A stretch of DNA of 64,000 nucleotides from Paenibacillus sp. J23TS9 (GCF_018403225.1 NZ_BOSG01000001.1:3038001-3102000), one strand, 5' to 3'; shown: positions 26,433 to 37,432, counted from the stretch's first letter. A program made the numbers and translations. Notes: generated by a model not told the origin, from the sequence alone.

Positions 26433-28670
26433 TCAAATCGCGAGCCCTACATATTCGTCCGGCTTAATTCCTTCATATCGGATAAATGCCCGTTTAAAAG
26501 AATACAGATTTTGGTATCCTACCCGGCGGGCGATTTCATCCATGGCGTATGTTTTCTCTCTCAGCAATTCTTTGGCCATTTCCATGCGCAGCCGGCATAA
26601 ATAGTCATAGAAGTTGATACCTGTCACCTCTTTAAATATTTTGGAAATATTGGATACCGACATCTGAAATATTTCCGCCAGATGTTTTAACGAGATGTCC
26701 GCGCATGTATAGTTTTGATTCACGTATTGCAGCAACTGGCCGCCAACGGCAATCGTTGATGACGTGTTAGAATACCGGTTTCGCTCGCATATTAATGTGC
26801 CTACTTCAAATACGTAGCTCCACATCTCTTCGATGTCCGCCGCCATAGCTTTGCTCTTGAATTGTCTGGCGTAGATGCCCGTATCAAGATTCAACTCGTG
26901 CAGCACCCTCAGCATCGTCTCCATTAATAGAGATACCAGTTTGAACGTGCAGGCATCGGGCAGCTGACGTTTCCTATTCTCCGCGCTTATTTCGTGGAGT
27001 ATTTGTATGGACATGTCGAGATTTCCGATCTTCAAGTTATTGATCAGCTGAACCTCCCAATCCGTCGGATAATAATAATCCACTCCTGCCTGGATCGATT
27101 CCTCCTGCAAACCCTGAAGATGCTCTCGTGAAAATAAGGTATACTGCAGACCTTCATTCGCTGCATAATACGATTTACTGATGCCGACAAGCCCCTTTTC
27201 TACCGTTCCATGCAAGACATCGGGTTGAAATCCGCAGGTCTGTTCAATTTCCCCTGCAATTTCGGAAGCAATTCGCTCCATCATTCCATCGTTTCCAAAT
27301 GCGTTTTCGGAAGACATGATCAAGGCTTTATCCGCATTGGTCACCTCGAACAGCTCATAGTCCAGCCGATAACGGCTCATCACCTTTTCAACAATCACGA
27401 TCGTCATCATTTCGATCTTCCGGATTTTCTCGAAATCAGAAAAATCGCGAATGACGTGAAAGCTGACAAGCATCGTGCCATAATGCATATCCTCGGTATA
27501 GCTGATTCCGAATTTTTTCAGTCCGTTCATGTCTTGATCGCCCGTAAAATATCCTTTAAGCAAGCGGTGAAACAAGTTCGCCTTAGCTGCGCTTTCGTAG
27601 TCCTGCATGGATTGTTGCAGCTTCCGGTTTTCATGCAGCAGCCTGTCGAACGAATTTTCGATATAATTGTATTCTGAACCAAAGACAAGACTCTGTTTGG
27701 CATCCTCGTATCGAACCGAGCCAGACAGCTTGTTCAGCAAGATTCCGAGAGGACGATAGCTGACTTTGGCTAACAAGAAAGCCGAACACATGCCAACAGC
27801 GATAGAAATCATAATAGCAAGAAGAGAACCAAATAGATTGTTGATCCCGATGACACTGGAATCGAAATAGGAAATCCTGTATTGCAGATCGCTGGCCTGA
27901 GACGGCAGAACAAGCTCGTAGCTTCGCCGATCATCAAGAATCCCTTCAGCCGCGTTCCGCGTTTGCTTGTAAAGGGTGAAGCCGTGAGCGGAAATGATGA
28001 TATCCTTGGATTCGATACTTCCGAAACGGCCGATATATTCGGAAAAGTAAGCGCTATCAATAAATAGAACCAAAACCGCACGCGGGTGATTGACGACCTC
28101 CAAGCTTTGAAGTACGGGAATCACGCGCTTGCTGCCGCCCCAAAGCTTCATGGTCACCGGTGGCATGATTTTGAAATACTGCTGTTCCTGAAGGGAGCTT
28201 TCGATCATTTGTCGGGTATCCGCGTCGAAGACGGCTATTGTGGAAAAGAAGTCACTTTCCGGATAGGTGCCCAACGAAGACAGGACCTGCTGCTTTTCGG
28301 GAAAAATAATCGTTCCGAAGGAGAGGATATTCAGCGAACTCACATCATTTTCCAAACTCTTTCTGATTTCAAGCATCTTTAATAAATCAAATTCCTCATC
28401 GTATACGTTCGTATTTTGCATCAGTTTATTAACCCAAGGTTCGCTGCTCAGCACTTTACCTAAATTTTTAAGCTCATTTAATTTGTTGTCCACGATATCC
28501 GCAATCCGTTTAGCATCCAGAGCATGTTTTTCGTACAGCTGCTGCTTCTCCTCCATGATGTTTCGCTGTACGTTTAAGACGCTGAACACAATGATGGGGA
28601 TGATTAATATCGCGGTATAAGACAAAAAGATTTTTCGAAACGTACCGCTACCGAAGCTCCTGTTACGCAA
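26433..28670 (-). CDS. One-piece AraC-family sensor/regulator of a sugar ABC operon
   Basis: 745 residues. A membrane segment at about residues 12-32, an extracytoplasmic sensing region to about 290, a second membrane segment (about 290-312), a linker, and a C-terminal double AraC helix-turn-helix in the last 100 residues (ISLKHLAEIFQMSVSNISKIF; MDEIARRVGYQNLYSFKRAF). The frame opens at 28772, but the TTG at 28670 has AAGGAGG at 9 bases, so I chose it. Last gene of the LplB-LplC-binding-protein operon; it probably senses the imported sugar outside the cell and activates the operon. Confidence 0.87.
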   Translation of the reverse strand: MRNRSFGSGTFRKIFLSYTAILIIPIIVFSVLNVQRNIMEEKQQLYEKHALDAKRIADIVDNKLNELKNLGKVLSSEPWVNKLMQNTNVYDEEFDLLKMLEIRKSLENDVSSLNILSFGTIIFPEKQQVLSSLGTYPESDFFSTIAVFDADTRQMIESSLQEQQYFKIMPPVTMKLWGGSKRVIPVLQSLEVVNHPRAVLVLFIDSAYFSEYIGRFGSIESKDIIISAHGFTLYKQTRNAAEGILDDRRSYELVLPSQASDLQYRISYFDSSVIGINNLFGSLLAIMISIAVGMCSAFLLAKVSYRPLGILLNKLSGSVRYEDAKQSLVFGSEYNYIENSFDRLLHENRKLQQSMQDYESAAKANLFHRLLKGYFTGDQDMNGLKKFGISYTEDMHYGTMLVSFHVIRDFSDFEKIRKIEMMTIVIVEKVMSRYRLDYELFEVTNADKALIMSSENAFGNDGMMERIASEIAGEIEQTCGFQPDVLHGTVEKGLVGISKSYYAANEGLQYTLFSREHLQGLQEESIQAGVDYYYPTDWEVQLINNLKIGNLDMSIQILHEISAENRKRQLPDACTFKLVSLLMETMLRVLHELNLDTGIYARQFKSKAMAADIEEMWSYVFEVGTLICERNRYSNTSSTIAVGGQLLQYVNQNYTCADISLKHLAEIFQMSVSNISKIFKEVTGINFYDYLCRLRMEMAKELLREKTYAMDEIARRVGYQNLYSFKRAFIRYEGIKPDEYVGLAI

Positions 28671-28796
28671 AAGCCGTCCCCTCCTTCGGATTCGATCCCA
28701 TAGTATCATGAAGCAAAAGGAGGAAAATGGCAGATCATCCGGCATCTGAAGCGGAGACTGCCACTTTCCCAATACATATTCCTGCTTGGAATCAAA

Positions 28797-30437
28797 TTAC
28801 TGGATGCTGTTGTATCTGTCAAACAATTGCTGATCGATTTCAATCAACTGGTCCAGTCCAAGCTTTTTCATTTCAGCGATATACTCATCCCAATGATCAA
28901 GTGATTTTTGACCCAGAGCCAGTTTGGTGGCTAGCTCCGTGGAATAGGTGGACAGATTGGTCAGAATTTTGGTCTTTGTCTCCAGCTGCTTATCATCCGG
29001 AATTGCCAAATAGTTGCCGTTCATATTGACAAAATACGGCTTGTATTTCAAAATACTTAATTCGTTATCGGCTTTGTATTTTGGTACGCTGGACAGTTCA
29101 AACTCAAGATTGGCAAATTGAACTCGAGGAAAAACCGTATCCCCAAACAGCTTGACTCCGGGGGTTTGGCCTATTTTTGCCAATTCTTCGTCTGATTTGT
29201 TGTTGATATATACGTTTGCACCATTATCATCCTTTTTGTATGTTTGTCCTTCGATTCCCCAATACAGAAGATCGGCGTATTTATCCGAGTAGATCGTGTC
29301 AAAAAACTTAATGGCCGCCTCCACATTCTTGGCGTCTTTGGTAATGGCGTACTTCTGCCATACGAGAAACGGCGGTTCCAGCTGTGCTGCCGGGGTGATG
29401 CCATCAACTGCTTTGAGCGGCATGAGCGGCAGGTATTCCCCGCCTCCCTGGATGGTCGGTTCCTGGTATGTTTCAAGATTATAATCGCTCAAGGAGGCAA
29501 CCTGATTTTCGGTCATTTTTTGTTGTTTTTGTTCGGCTGTTCCCCCAATGAGACTCGTGTCGAGAATCCCTTCTTTCACCAGCTGCTGCAAATACCGGAA
29601 GTAATCCTTGATTCCATCCTGATACCAAGGAGACACTACTTTTTTGCTCTCCACATCCACAGCTGTGATGTCTGTGCCCAGCCCGAACCATTGGGCAATG
29701 GCGCCATCGAATTTGCTTGGATCATACACGAGCACTTCGTCTTTCTTTCCGTTCCCGTTGGCATCCTGATCCCGCACCGCCTTTAATGTTTGCAGATATT
29801 CTTCAGCTGTGGCGGGAACCGAAAGATTCAACTTTTCAAGCCAGTCTTTGCGGATCAGCATGGTTAGAGAAACAGGAGCCGGATCTTTTCCCTGGTATGT
29901 TTTTTTATGAAGATCGCTGAACCAGTACATTTTGCCGTCAGGGGATGTTGTTGACTTCTTGGCATAAGGGAATTCTACGTCATACATTTTTTTAATATTG
30001 CCGTTGCTGTACTTCTCGATCAGGGGCTTCAGGTCAAGAAGCACCCCCTGCTTCGCCAGATTCAGTACCGTCGTATTATCCAGCGCAGAAATATTCACGA
30101 TATCGGGAAGGTTGGTCCCGGAAGCCATTCTGGTTTTGATAACGACACTGTATTGCTCGCTCGGTACCAGCTCGTAATCGAGCTGCAGCCCGGCATCACT
30201 GAGCAGCTTGTCGACTTCACCCCACACCGGGTACTTCGCTCTGTCATCGAATTTGATATACTTGTTCGAACCTGCGGGGCCAAGCAGCCGAAGCTTGCCG
30301 TTCTGCTGCCCGGATGAGGCGGAGTCGCCGATTTCCTTCTTTGTACTCTCGCCGCTGCTGTTGTTACATGCAGTGACAACACCGATCACGAGAACTGCCG
30401 CCATAGCGGATACGATTGTTCTTTTCCATCGCTTCAT
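28797..30437 (-). CDS. Extracellular sugar-binding lipoprotein (LipO/YtcQ-like)
   Basis: 546 residues. Lipoprotein signal with lipobox VVTAC at about residues 20-24, then a Ser/Gly linker and a large family-1-type solute-binding domain (VIKTRMASGTNLPDIVN; LIRKDWLEKLNL). This is the binding component for the two permeases upstream. No ATPase is encoded, as usual for this class, which shares an MsmX-type ATPase. Confidence 0.9.
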   Translation of the reverse strand: MKRWKRTIVSAMAAVLVIGVVTACNNSSGESTKKEIGDSASSGQQNGKLRLLGPAGSNKYIKFDDRAKYPVWGEVDKLLSDAGLQLDYELVPSEQYSVVIKTRMASGTNLPDIVNISALDNTTVLNLAKQGVLLDLKPLIEKYSNGNIKKMYDVEFPYAKKSTTSPDGKMYWFSDLHKKTYQGKDPAPVSLTMLIRKDWLEKLNLSVPATAEEYLQTLKAVRDQDANGNGKKDEVLVYDPSKFDGAIAQWFGLGTDITAVDVESKKVVSPWYQDGIKDYFRYLQQLVKEGILDTSLIGGTAEQKQQKMTENQVASLSDYNLETYQEPTIQGGGEYLPLMPLKAVDGITPAAQLEPPFLVWQKYAITKDAKNVEAAIKFFDTIYSDKYADLLYWGIEGQTYKKDDNGANVYINNKSDEELAKIGQTPGVKLFGDTVFPRVQFANLEFELSSVPKYKADNELSILKYKPYFVNMNGNYLAIPDDKQLETKTKILTNLSTYSTELATKLALGQKSLDHWDEYIAEMKKLGLDQLIEIDQQLFDRYNSIQ

Positions 30438-30470
30438 ATTTCTAGTTTCCCCCTCGAAATGAGAATATCT

Positions 30471-31382
30471 TTATTCTTTTAACGAACCGAGAAGCGCTCC
30501 CTTGATGAAATACTTTTGAAAGAATGGATAGGTGAAAATAACGGGTAATGTCGTAAAAACGATAATGGCATATTTCAGTTGAATGTTTGACAGCATGTTG
30601 GCCACCGCATTCTTGGTATCCTCCAGCGATAACATCTTTAAATCTACCGATTGCTGGACGACGACCCGGTATAAATACATTTGCAGCGGATGAAGTTTCT
30701 CGTTCGGCAAATAAACTAGCGCATCGAACCAGCTGTTCCATATGCCGACAATCGAATAGATCGCAATGACGGCAAGAATCGGCTTGGAAATGGGAAGGAT
30801 GACTTTGAACAGCAGCTGCCAGTGGGATGCGCCGTCGATAAAAGCGGATTCCTTCAGCCCATCCGGAATTGTCGTGAAGAACGTTCTGACGAGGATGATG
30901 TTCCAGATGCTGACCATCCCGGGGATAATGACTGCGAACATGGTGTTATACATCCCAAGCTTGTTCACAAGCAGATAGGAGGGGATTAATCCGCCCCCGA
31001 AGTACATGGGGATCAGCAGAAAGGCGATCACCCATTTTCGCCCCTTGAGATTGCGCACGGTTAGCGGATAGGCGCCCAATACGGCCGTAAAGCAGTTTAA
31101 TATCGTACCAGCCACAACATAAATCAATGTATTGGAGTACGCCCACCACATTTTCGAGTCCCTTATGATCAATTCATAGGAATCGAAGAATAAACCTTTC
31201 GGATACCAAAAAACGTTCATGGCCGCTACTTCCGAAGGCGAGCTGATCGACATGATCACAACGAAATAAAAAGGATACAGCGTGATTAAGCAGATGACGA
31301 GTGCGATCGCATACAGAATAATATCGACCGCCACTGAGCCTTGCTTGATCTTGTTCGGATTTCTCCTGACCGAGGCCATCAT
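30471..31382 (-). CDS. Sugar ABC permease (LplC/YtcP type)
   Basis: About 303 residues, six membrane segments, with EAA loop (ESAFIDGASHWQLLFKVILP) at about residue 190-210. The frame opens at 31397, but the paired ATGs at 31382 follow AAGGGGGAATAT. It lies 8 bases after the partner permease and 33 before the binding protein. Confidence 0.9.
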   Translation of the reverse strand: MMASVRRNPNKIKQGSVAVDIILYAIALVICLITLYPFYFVVIMSISSPSEVAAMNVFWYPKGLFFDSYELIIRDSKMWWAYSNTLIYVVAGTILNCFTAVLGAYPLTVRNLKGRKWVIAFLLIPMYFGGGLIPSYLLVNKLGMYNTMFAVIIPGMVSIWNIILVRTFFTTIPDGLKESAFIDGASHWQLLFKVILPISKPILAVIAIYSIVGIWNSWFDALVYLPNEKLHPLQMYLYRVVVQQSVDLKMLSLEDTKNAVANMLSNIQLKYAIIVFTTLPVIFTYPFFQKYFIKGALLGSLKE

Positions 31383-31390
31383 ATTCCCCC

Positions 31391-32326
31391 TTACCACAAG
31401 GCATAGTCTGAATATTTGCGGCTTAGCGTATTTGCAATATACAGCAGTGTGAAATTGATGAGTGATATAAACAATCCGACTGCCGTTCCCGAACTGAAAT
31501 TCCCGCCAAGCAGACCGTCGCGGTACAGATAGGTGCCTATGACATCCGCGGTTTCATACACCATCGGGTTATAAATCAATAAAATAAACTCGCTGTTCGC
31601 CGAAAGCAGATTGCCGATGGCGAATATAAGCAGGATGAAGATCGTCGGACGTATGGATGGCAGCGTAATATGGAGCATTTGTTTGAAGCGGTTCGCTCCG
31701 TCCATTTTGGCTGCTTCATATAAGTGCGGGTCGACGGATGACATCGATGCCAAATACAAAATACTGCTCCAGCCAAATGCTTTCCATATGCTCGTAATGG
31801 TATAGATCGCCGGAAAATAACCCGGTTCCGTATTTAACGCCACCGCTGTTCCGCCGAACAGCTTGACGATGGCATTTACGATGCCGTCTGTATTAATAAA
31901 AGACAACACCATGCCCGCAACAACGACGTTGGAAATAAAATGAGGCAGATAGCTTGCCGTCTGCACATACTTTTTGAAAATGCCGCTCTTCAATTCATTA
32001 AGCAAAAGAGCAAACAAAATCGGCACCCAAAACCCGAACACCAGAAAATAAAAGCTGAGTAAAAATGTATTGCGCATCAATCTGCCAAAATAAGGTCCGT
32101 TAAAAAAATCGATGAAGTGCTGGAATCCGACCCAGTTAACGCTTTCATGAAAAGAGATAAAAGGTTTTCCCGGGTAATAATTCTGAAATGCGATGACAAT
32201 CCCGTACATCGGAATATAACTGAAAATAAAAATATGAAGTAGAACGGGAAGCATTATCAAGTACAGCTGCATATTTTCACGTAAGCGAAAAGATGATCTC
32301 TTACGCGGTTGACTGGTTGCTCTCAT
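31391..32326 (-). CDS. Sugar ABC permease (LplB type)
   Basis: 311 residues, six membrane segments; the N-terminal IPMYGIVIAFQNYYPG is typical of LplB/YtcP partners; EAA loop (YEAAKMDGANRFKQMLHITLP) near residue 205. First gene of the operon permease-permease-binding protein-AraC. Substrates of this class are plant oligosaccharides. Confidence 0.9.
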   Translation of the reverse strand: MRATSQPRKRSSFRLRENMQLYLIMLPVLLHIFIFSYIPMYGIVIAFQNYYPGKPFISFHESVNWVGFQHFIDFFNGPYFGRLMRNTFLLSFYFLVFGFWVPILFALLLNELKSGIFKKYVQTASYLPHFISNVVVAGMVLSFINTDGIVNAIVKLFGGTAVALNTEPGYFPAIYTITSIWKAFGWSSILYLASMSSVDPHLYEAAKMDGANRFKQMLHITLPSIRPTIFILLIFAIGNLLSANSEFILLIYNPMVYETADVIGTYLYRDGLLGGNFSSGTAVGLFISLINFTLLYIANTLSRKYSDYALW

Positions 32327-32530
32327 GATCTTCCCCTTTCACTAAAGCCTTGCGGGAAATGTGGGCCCATTCCGCATGCTTCATGATATAGGGGGCCTTA
32401 TATTCAAAGCAAGCAACATTTTTTGATCAGCTGCGCAATATTTTCTCACCCTTATCCTGCCGCATAAATAGGGCCTTCCCATGGAATAATTAGGAGAAAA
32501 CTAGATCGAGCTGGCAGGAAAGGAAGATGA

Positions 32531-33991
32531 ATGAACTTGGAATCCAATGACAACAAAACGTTTAAAACCTTCCTTCAGCTCTTAACCTATTCCGTTCATC
32601 ATCCCCTGCTTCCACAGATTGAGGAGGCCTTCCAGAACGCCGCTGATTTCCAAAAGGTCTGTATCGGCACTTCAGACTCCCGGCAAATTTATCTATGTTA
32701 TCTGACGTCAATAGCGGGCTCCGATCACCTGAAATTCCAGCTCCAACCAACGCTGGATGATGAACTCCAGACGAATTTAAGCAGCTATTCCGGCAAAAAG
32801 TATTCAGCAGGAGACTTTGAGACCTGTGAGAAGGCAATCTGCAGCGGCAAAACGATCCTGTGCACCATGGATTCCTGTAACGGCATCATCCTCGAAACGG
32901 GAAATCCACAGCAGCGTGGGCTGCAGCAGCCGCAAACCGAAAACGTGATCCAGGGTCCGATGTATTCGTTTAATGAGAACTACCAAACGAATATTGCTCT
33001 GGTTCGGCAAAGAATGCAGACCTCCCGTTTGAAAATCTGGGAGGTCTCGATCGGCGAAATCGCAAATACTAAAATCGGCGTGCTGTATCTGGACGGCATT
33101 ACAGATCCGGGACTTATCCAATATACCTGCGATAAAATCAGCCAGATCCATACGGACGGCATTCAGGAATCCGGAGAATTGCTGCGGCTGCTGAACGAAA
33201 AAACGGGTTTGTTCCCCGCTGCCGTGACGACGGAGCGTCCGGACCGGGTGTCGGCCTCCTTATTAAACGGCAAGATCGTTATCGTTATGGACGGAACTCC
33301 GTTTTCGATCATGGCCCCGGGTTCCTTTTTTGATTTTTGGGAATCCGCCGAGGATCAATATTTGACGCCGTTTATTGCGGTCTTTCTAAGAACTCTGCGG
33401 TTTATGGCATTAATGCTAAATTTGTTTTTACCGGGCTTTTATGTCGCGATTACCTCTGTAAACATCGACATCAGCCGTCTGGAAATCAGCCTGGCAGCGG
33501 CCGCCGGTAGAGAAGGCGTTCCATACCCCGTATGGATTGAATCCATGCTCATGCTCATTTTGCTCGATTGCATCGTAGAAGCAGGCGTCCGCCTGCCCAG
33601 ATCCATCAGCTCAACAGTAACCATGGTTGGTGGTGTGGTGCTTGGCCAAGCGATCATTCAGGCGAACATCGTAAGCAATCTGCTGGTCATTGTTGCAGCA
33701 ACGACTGCTTTAACCAATTTTATTGTTGTGGATTATCAAATGGGATTGGTTCAGCGCATATTGAAATACTTCATTTTGATCGGAGCCGGTATATTGGGTG
33801 TCCTGGGGATCGTATTCTGTTTTGCCATTCTGGTCATTTGCATTGCGCGGGTAGAATCTTTTGGGATCTCTTATTTGACGCCGATAGGTCCGGGGGCAAG
33901 AGTTCGATCCAGAAGCCTGGGTCTCCTCGGAAAGTCCCATCATTTTTCGCTCACGAATTGGATAACCTTCGGAAAAGGGATGAGAAAATGA
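32531..33991 (+). CDS. Spore germination protein, GerA-type A subunit
   Basis: 486 residues. GerA family: an N-terminal soluble part of about 270 residues, then membrane segments including FLRTLRFMALMLNLFLPGFYVAI (read in two parts) and the conserved ASTVTMVGGVVLGQA-like region near residue 360. Part of the spore inner-membrane germinant receptor. The stop overlaps the next start (ATGA), so translation is coupled. Confidence 0.93.
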   Translation: MNLESNDNKTFKTFLQLLTYSVHHPLLPQIEEAFQNAADFQKVCIGTSDSRQIYLCYLTSIAGSDHLKFQLQPTLDDELQTNLSSYSGKKYSAGDFETCEKAICSGKTILCTMDSCNGIILETGNPQQRGLQQPQTENVIQGPMYSFNENYQTNIALVRQRMQTSRLKIWEVSIGEIANTKIGVLYLDGITDPGLIQYTCDKISQIHTDGIQESGELLRLLNEKTGLFPAAVTTERPDRVSASLLNGKIVIVMDGTPFSIMAPGSFFDFWESAEDQYLTPFIAVFLRTLRFMALMLNLFLPGFYVAITSVNIDISRLEISLAAAAGREGVPYPVWIESMLMLILLDCIVEAGVRLPRSISSTVTMVGGVVLGQAIIQANIVSNLLVIVAATTALTNFIVVDYQMGLVQRILKYFILIGAGILGVLGIVFCFAILVICIARVESFGISYLTPIGPGARVRSRSLGLLGKSHHFSLTNWITFGKGMRK

Positions 33992-35091
33992 AACAGGCGG
34001 CAGCAAATCCGCAAATTTCCATGCCCCAATATTTTATTCTGCAGATTATGGTATTCGGGGCGATTTCTTTTTACCTGTACCCATATTTCATTATCAATGC
34101 CACCAACCAAAGCTATTGGATTCCGATCCTGATTTGGATGATGCTGGGTCTGCTCGGAGCATGGTTGTTCAGCCGGATGATGGCGCTGCACCAGGGCATG
34201 GATGCCTTTGCCATTACCAAGCAGGAGTTAGGATGGCCAGGGATGATTCTATTCATCCTGCCCATGATGTGGTTCATATGGCGATCGATGATCATTATGA
34301 TCCGGGCTCATACCGAAATTATTTCGATGACGATCCTGCACACAACACCGCAATGGTGCTTGAATGGAGTCATCCTGATTTCCGTATTTTTGGCAATGGG
34401 AGGGCTTGTCCCCATTGTACGGACGGCCGGAGTCTTCTTTCTGGTCAGTTTACCCCTATCGTTTGCTTTAACCCTTCTTGGCCTAAGTGATATCCATCTC
34501 TATCTGGGCAAGCCTTGGATACATACGAACGGGGATTTCATCACCAGCTCCAAATTTTATGCGTCGTCCTGCATTTGGTTAGGTTATCTATACTATGCGG
34601 CAAGCGGCAAGTACACGAAGAAACCGGGCAAGCTCTGGAAGCCCTACATGATTGCTGCAGTTTGTTTTTTGCCATTAATCGCCGGATCGGTGTATCTGCC
34701 GGTCCTTACATTTAGTGCCGAAATGTCCCGGAATTTAGCTCTTCCTTATATATCCAAAATGGATTCTGTGAATCATTATTGGCTCATCGTTGAAAATTTG
34801 ACCGCCGTATTTATCTCAGCATCGATGCTGTATCTTATTTTGGTGCTGTCGCTTATGCTGCACTGCTTCGTCACTGCCCTTAAGACGATGCTTCCGAGCT
34901 GGAACGAAAAACTGCTCTATTTGCTGATCGGAGCGGCGACTTACGCTTCCACCTTTTTCATTATCTCCTGGAATGAGATTGTGAAATCGGTCGAATGGGA
35001 TTCGCCTTTCCGCTTGTATCTGATGTTTTTGTTCCCGTTAGCCGTGATTATCAAGTCCTTTATGACGGAGAGGATGAAATCACGTTCATGA
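33988..35091 (+). CDS. Spore germination permease, GerA-type B subunit
   Basis: 367 residues, about ten membrane segments, amino-acid-permease-like GerAB family; this subunit binds the germinant. The frame opens much further upstream inside the A-subunit gene; the ATG at 33988 overlapping the A stop is the natural start. Its own stop overlaps the C-subunit start in the same ATGA way. Confidence 0.93.
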   Translation: MKQAAANPQISMPQYFILQIMVFGAISFYLYPYFIINATNQSYWIPILIWMMLGLLGAWLFSRMMALHQGMDAFAITKQELGWPGMILFILPMMWFIWRSMIIMIRAHTEIISMTILHTTPQWCLNGVILISVFLAMGGLVPIVRTAGVFFLVSLPLSFALTLLGLSDIHLYLGKPWIHTNGDFITSSKFYASSCIWLGYLYYAASGKYTKKPGKLWKPYMIAAVCFLPLIAGSVYLPVLTFSAEMSRNLALPYISKMDSVNHYWLIVENLTAVFISASMLYLILVLSLMLHCFVTALKTMLPSWNEKLLYLLIGAATYASTFFIISWNEIVKSVEWDSPFRLYLMFLFPLAVIIKSFMTERMKSRS

Positions 35092-36218
35092 GAATAAAGA
35101 TACGAAGAACATTTCTCACCTTATGTCTTGTTATCCTTGCGTTTCTGCTGCAGGGCTGCTGGGATGTAAAGGATATCGATAACCGGCTCTTGGTCACGGC
35201 CATTGGAATTGAACAAGCTCCCGATAATAAGATTCGGATTTGGACAAGGTTTCCGATTCCCCAATCCCCCCAATCTTCCTCAAGTGGACCTGGTAAAGAC
35301 TTTTTTACAACCAATCAGCTCGGGAATACTGTCGTTGAAGCCTTTGACAGCCTTCGGTTGAAGCTGCCCAAATATCTCGATATGTCCGGAACCAGAACCA
35401 TATTTCTGGACCAAAGACTGGCGGAAAAAGGCTTCCTGCCTTACTTGGAGTTTACCATTCGGGATCGGTTACTGCCTTTGGATACCGTCGTTGCCTTAGT
35501 ATCCGGTGATATGGAGCCCATTTTCACCAAGCCAAACCCGTCGGGTGAATTATCCGGCGTTTACACGAAGCTTTTTTTCGAACGTTATGCAGGAGGAACG
35601 GCACAAAAAAACATGGTGCCTCTGTGGGGGTTATTCAGCGGATACTTTAATCCCTTAGAAGAAAACCTTGTCCCGTTATTAATCAGTGATCCGGTCACCT
35701 TGTTTAAACTAAAAGGCAACGCTTTTTTTCAAGGGGATCGGATGATCGGCATGCTCACTCCCGAAGAGACGTTAATCTATGAAATCGTAACGAACCAAAT
35801 GACTCCCTTCGAAATCGAAACCGCTCAGGAAATGAATGTGAAAATCCTTGAATCGGAGGCAACCATTCATACCCGTATGAAAAACAACAAACCTGTCATC
35901 CGCATTCAAGCCAAATTAACCATGACATTAATGGATTCTGCCCAGGGCATAACCATAAAGCCGGACAAGCTGGAAGCTTCCATTAATCGCCTTCTGGAAA
36001 ACCGGGCCGTTAAGATTTTCGAACAAACCCAAAAGAAAAAAACAGATATCTTCAAGCTTGGAAATCACTTCAGAGGCAAGGTTCCCGCAAGTCAGTTTAA
36101 CCGCTGGCCCGAGCTCTACCAGCATGCAACGATTGAATTTAAGCTGGATTCCAGGCTTAAGAACACAGGACTCCAACTCATGAGAAAACCATTTATTAAT
36201 CCTCCAAAGGAAGGTTAA
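35088..36218 (+). CDS. Spore germination lipoprotein, GerA-type C subunit
   Basis: 376 residues. Lipobox LLQGC at about residues 18-22 followed by WDVKDIDNR, the hallmark of Ger(x)C proteins. Starts at 35088 by ATGA overlap with the B subunit. Three-gene operon order A-B-C is canonical. The germinant is not predictable from sequence. Confidence 0.93.
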   Translation: MRIKIRRTFLTLCLVILAFLLQGCWDVKDIDNRLLVTAIGIEQAPDNKIRIWTRFPIPQSPQSSSSGPGKDFFTTNQLGNTVVEAFDSLRLKLPKYLDMSGTRTIFLDQRLAEKGFLPYLEFTIRDRLLPLDTVVALVSGDMEPIFTKPNPSGELSGVYTKLFFERYAGGTAQKNMVPLWGLFSGYFNPLEENLVPLLISDPVTLFKLKGNAFFQGDRMIGMLTPEETLIYEIVTNQMTPFEIETAQEMNVKILESEATIHTRMKNNKPVIRIQAKLTMTLMDSAQGITIKPDKLEASINRLLENRAVKIFEQTQKKKTDIFKLGNHFRGKVPASQFNRWPELYQHATIEFKLDSRLKNTGLQLMRKPFINPPKEG

Positions 36219-36241
36219 GATTGTCAGCCTTTCAATGAAAT

Positions 36242-36280
36242 AAACCCATGAGCTGCTTATTAGCGGATCATGGGTTTTAT
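36242..36280 (+). terminator. Terminator after the germination operon
   Basis: AAACCCATGA pairs with TCATGGGTTT around a loop, followed by TTAT. Confidence 0.75.
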
Positions 36281-36336
36281 TCATCATTCATGAAATGAAC
36301 GGGTAATCTAGGTCCGACTGTCCCGCTTCATTATCA

Positions 36337-37407
36337 TTACATCAATCCCGAATTCTTGACCACATGATAAAAATCATGGAACTCCGGAATATTCAACTGC
36401 TGCGCTGCGTCTGATAAAGCCGTTGCCGGGTCTGGATGAACCTCGACCATCACACCGTCTGCTCCTGCGGCCAGAGCCGCTTTGGCGCATGGTGCTAATA
36501 TATCCTTGCGGCCTGTTGAATGTGTGACATCGACCAGTACCGGAAGATGTGTTTCCTGCTTCAGAATCGGCACCGCCGAGATATCCAGCGTGTTGCGTGT
36601 CGCTTTTTCGTAGGTACGGATACCCCGTTCAATCAGCATAACCTGCGTATTTCCGCGGGATACAATGTACTCCGCCGCGTGAACGAATTCATCGAGCGTT
36701 GCTGCCAAACCGCGTTTCAGGAGTATTGGGGTTTTGACATCCCCTGCCGCCTTCAATAGCTCAAAGTTCTGCATATTTCTCGCACCGATCTGAATAACGT
36801 CAATGTATTCGCAAGCCAGCTCGATATGGGCCGGATCCACGATTTCACTGATCGTTTTCAGACCAAACTCAGATGCAACTTCTTTCAGGATCTTCAGACC
36901 CTCAATGCCAAGGCCTTGAAAATCATACGGTGAAGTTCTCGGCTTAAACGCTCCTCCACGCATGACGGTAATACCAGCTTCTTTCAGTGCAGCTGCGACG
37001 GTTCGCACCTGCTCGTAGCTCTCGACAGAACAAGGTCCAGCGATCATGATTGGCTTGGCGCCACCGATCGTCACATCACCAAGTTGTATAAGCGTATCTT
37101 CCTGCTTCTTTTTACGGCTAACCAGCAGATGCTTCTTGTGATCCACCTGCTGCAGTTTTAGGGATGCTTGAAAAATTTGCTTGAATAAATGCCGCACGGT
37201 CTCATGATCAAACGGCCCTTCATTACTCGCAACCAGCTTTTCAAGCATTTCTTTTTCACGTACAGGATCGAATTTAGGAACACCCTGCTTCTCTTTCTCA
37301 ACCCCAAGCTCTTGTGCAATTCTTGCACGCTCCGATAACAGCTCCAGCAGCTGAAGATTTACCTCATCCAATTTCATGCGCAGCTCTTCTAATCTTCCCT
37401 GGTTCAT
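36337..37407 (-). CDS. aroA: Bifunctional chorismate mutase / DAHP synthase
   Basis: 356 residues. The N-terminal AroQ-type chorismate mutase (about residues 1-90, [20 protein letters not shown]) is fused to a type I-beta DAHP synthase (about 100-356; [36 protein letters not shown]). It condenses PEP and erythrose-4-phosphate in the first step of aromatic amino acid synthesis; the mutase part serves catalysis or feedback sensing by chorismate/prephenate. The fusion is known in Bacillus and Paenibacillus. AAAAGGAGAGATTGAG precedes the ATG. Controlled by a T-box leader. Confidence 0.95.
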   Translation of the reverse strand: MNQGRLEELRMKLDEVNLQLLELLSERARIAQELGVEKEKQGVPKFDPVREKEMLEKLVASNEGPFDHETVRHLFKQIFQASLKLQQVDHKKHLLVSRKKKQEDTLIQLGDVTIGGAKPIMIAGPCSVESYEQVRTVAAALKEAGITVMRGGAFKPRTSPYDFQGLGIEGLKILKEVASEFGLKTISEIVDPAHIELACEYIDVIQIGARNMQNFELLKAAGDVKTPILLKRGLAATLDEFVHAAEYIVSRGNTQVMLIERGIRTYEKATRNTLDISAVPILKQETHLPVLVDVTHSTGRKDILAPCAKAALAAGADGVMVEVHPDPATALSDAAQQLNIPEFHDFYHVVKNSGLM

Positions 37408-37432
37408 CTCAATCTCTCCTTTTTATAGTCTA

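Noticed and set aside
28727..29029. Plus-strand 100-codon frame with a perfect AAGGAGG before its ATG
   Set aside because: It lies opposite the ends of two well-supported genes, the protein resembles nothing, and the RBS is the complement of a normal coding stretch.
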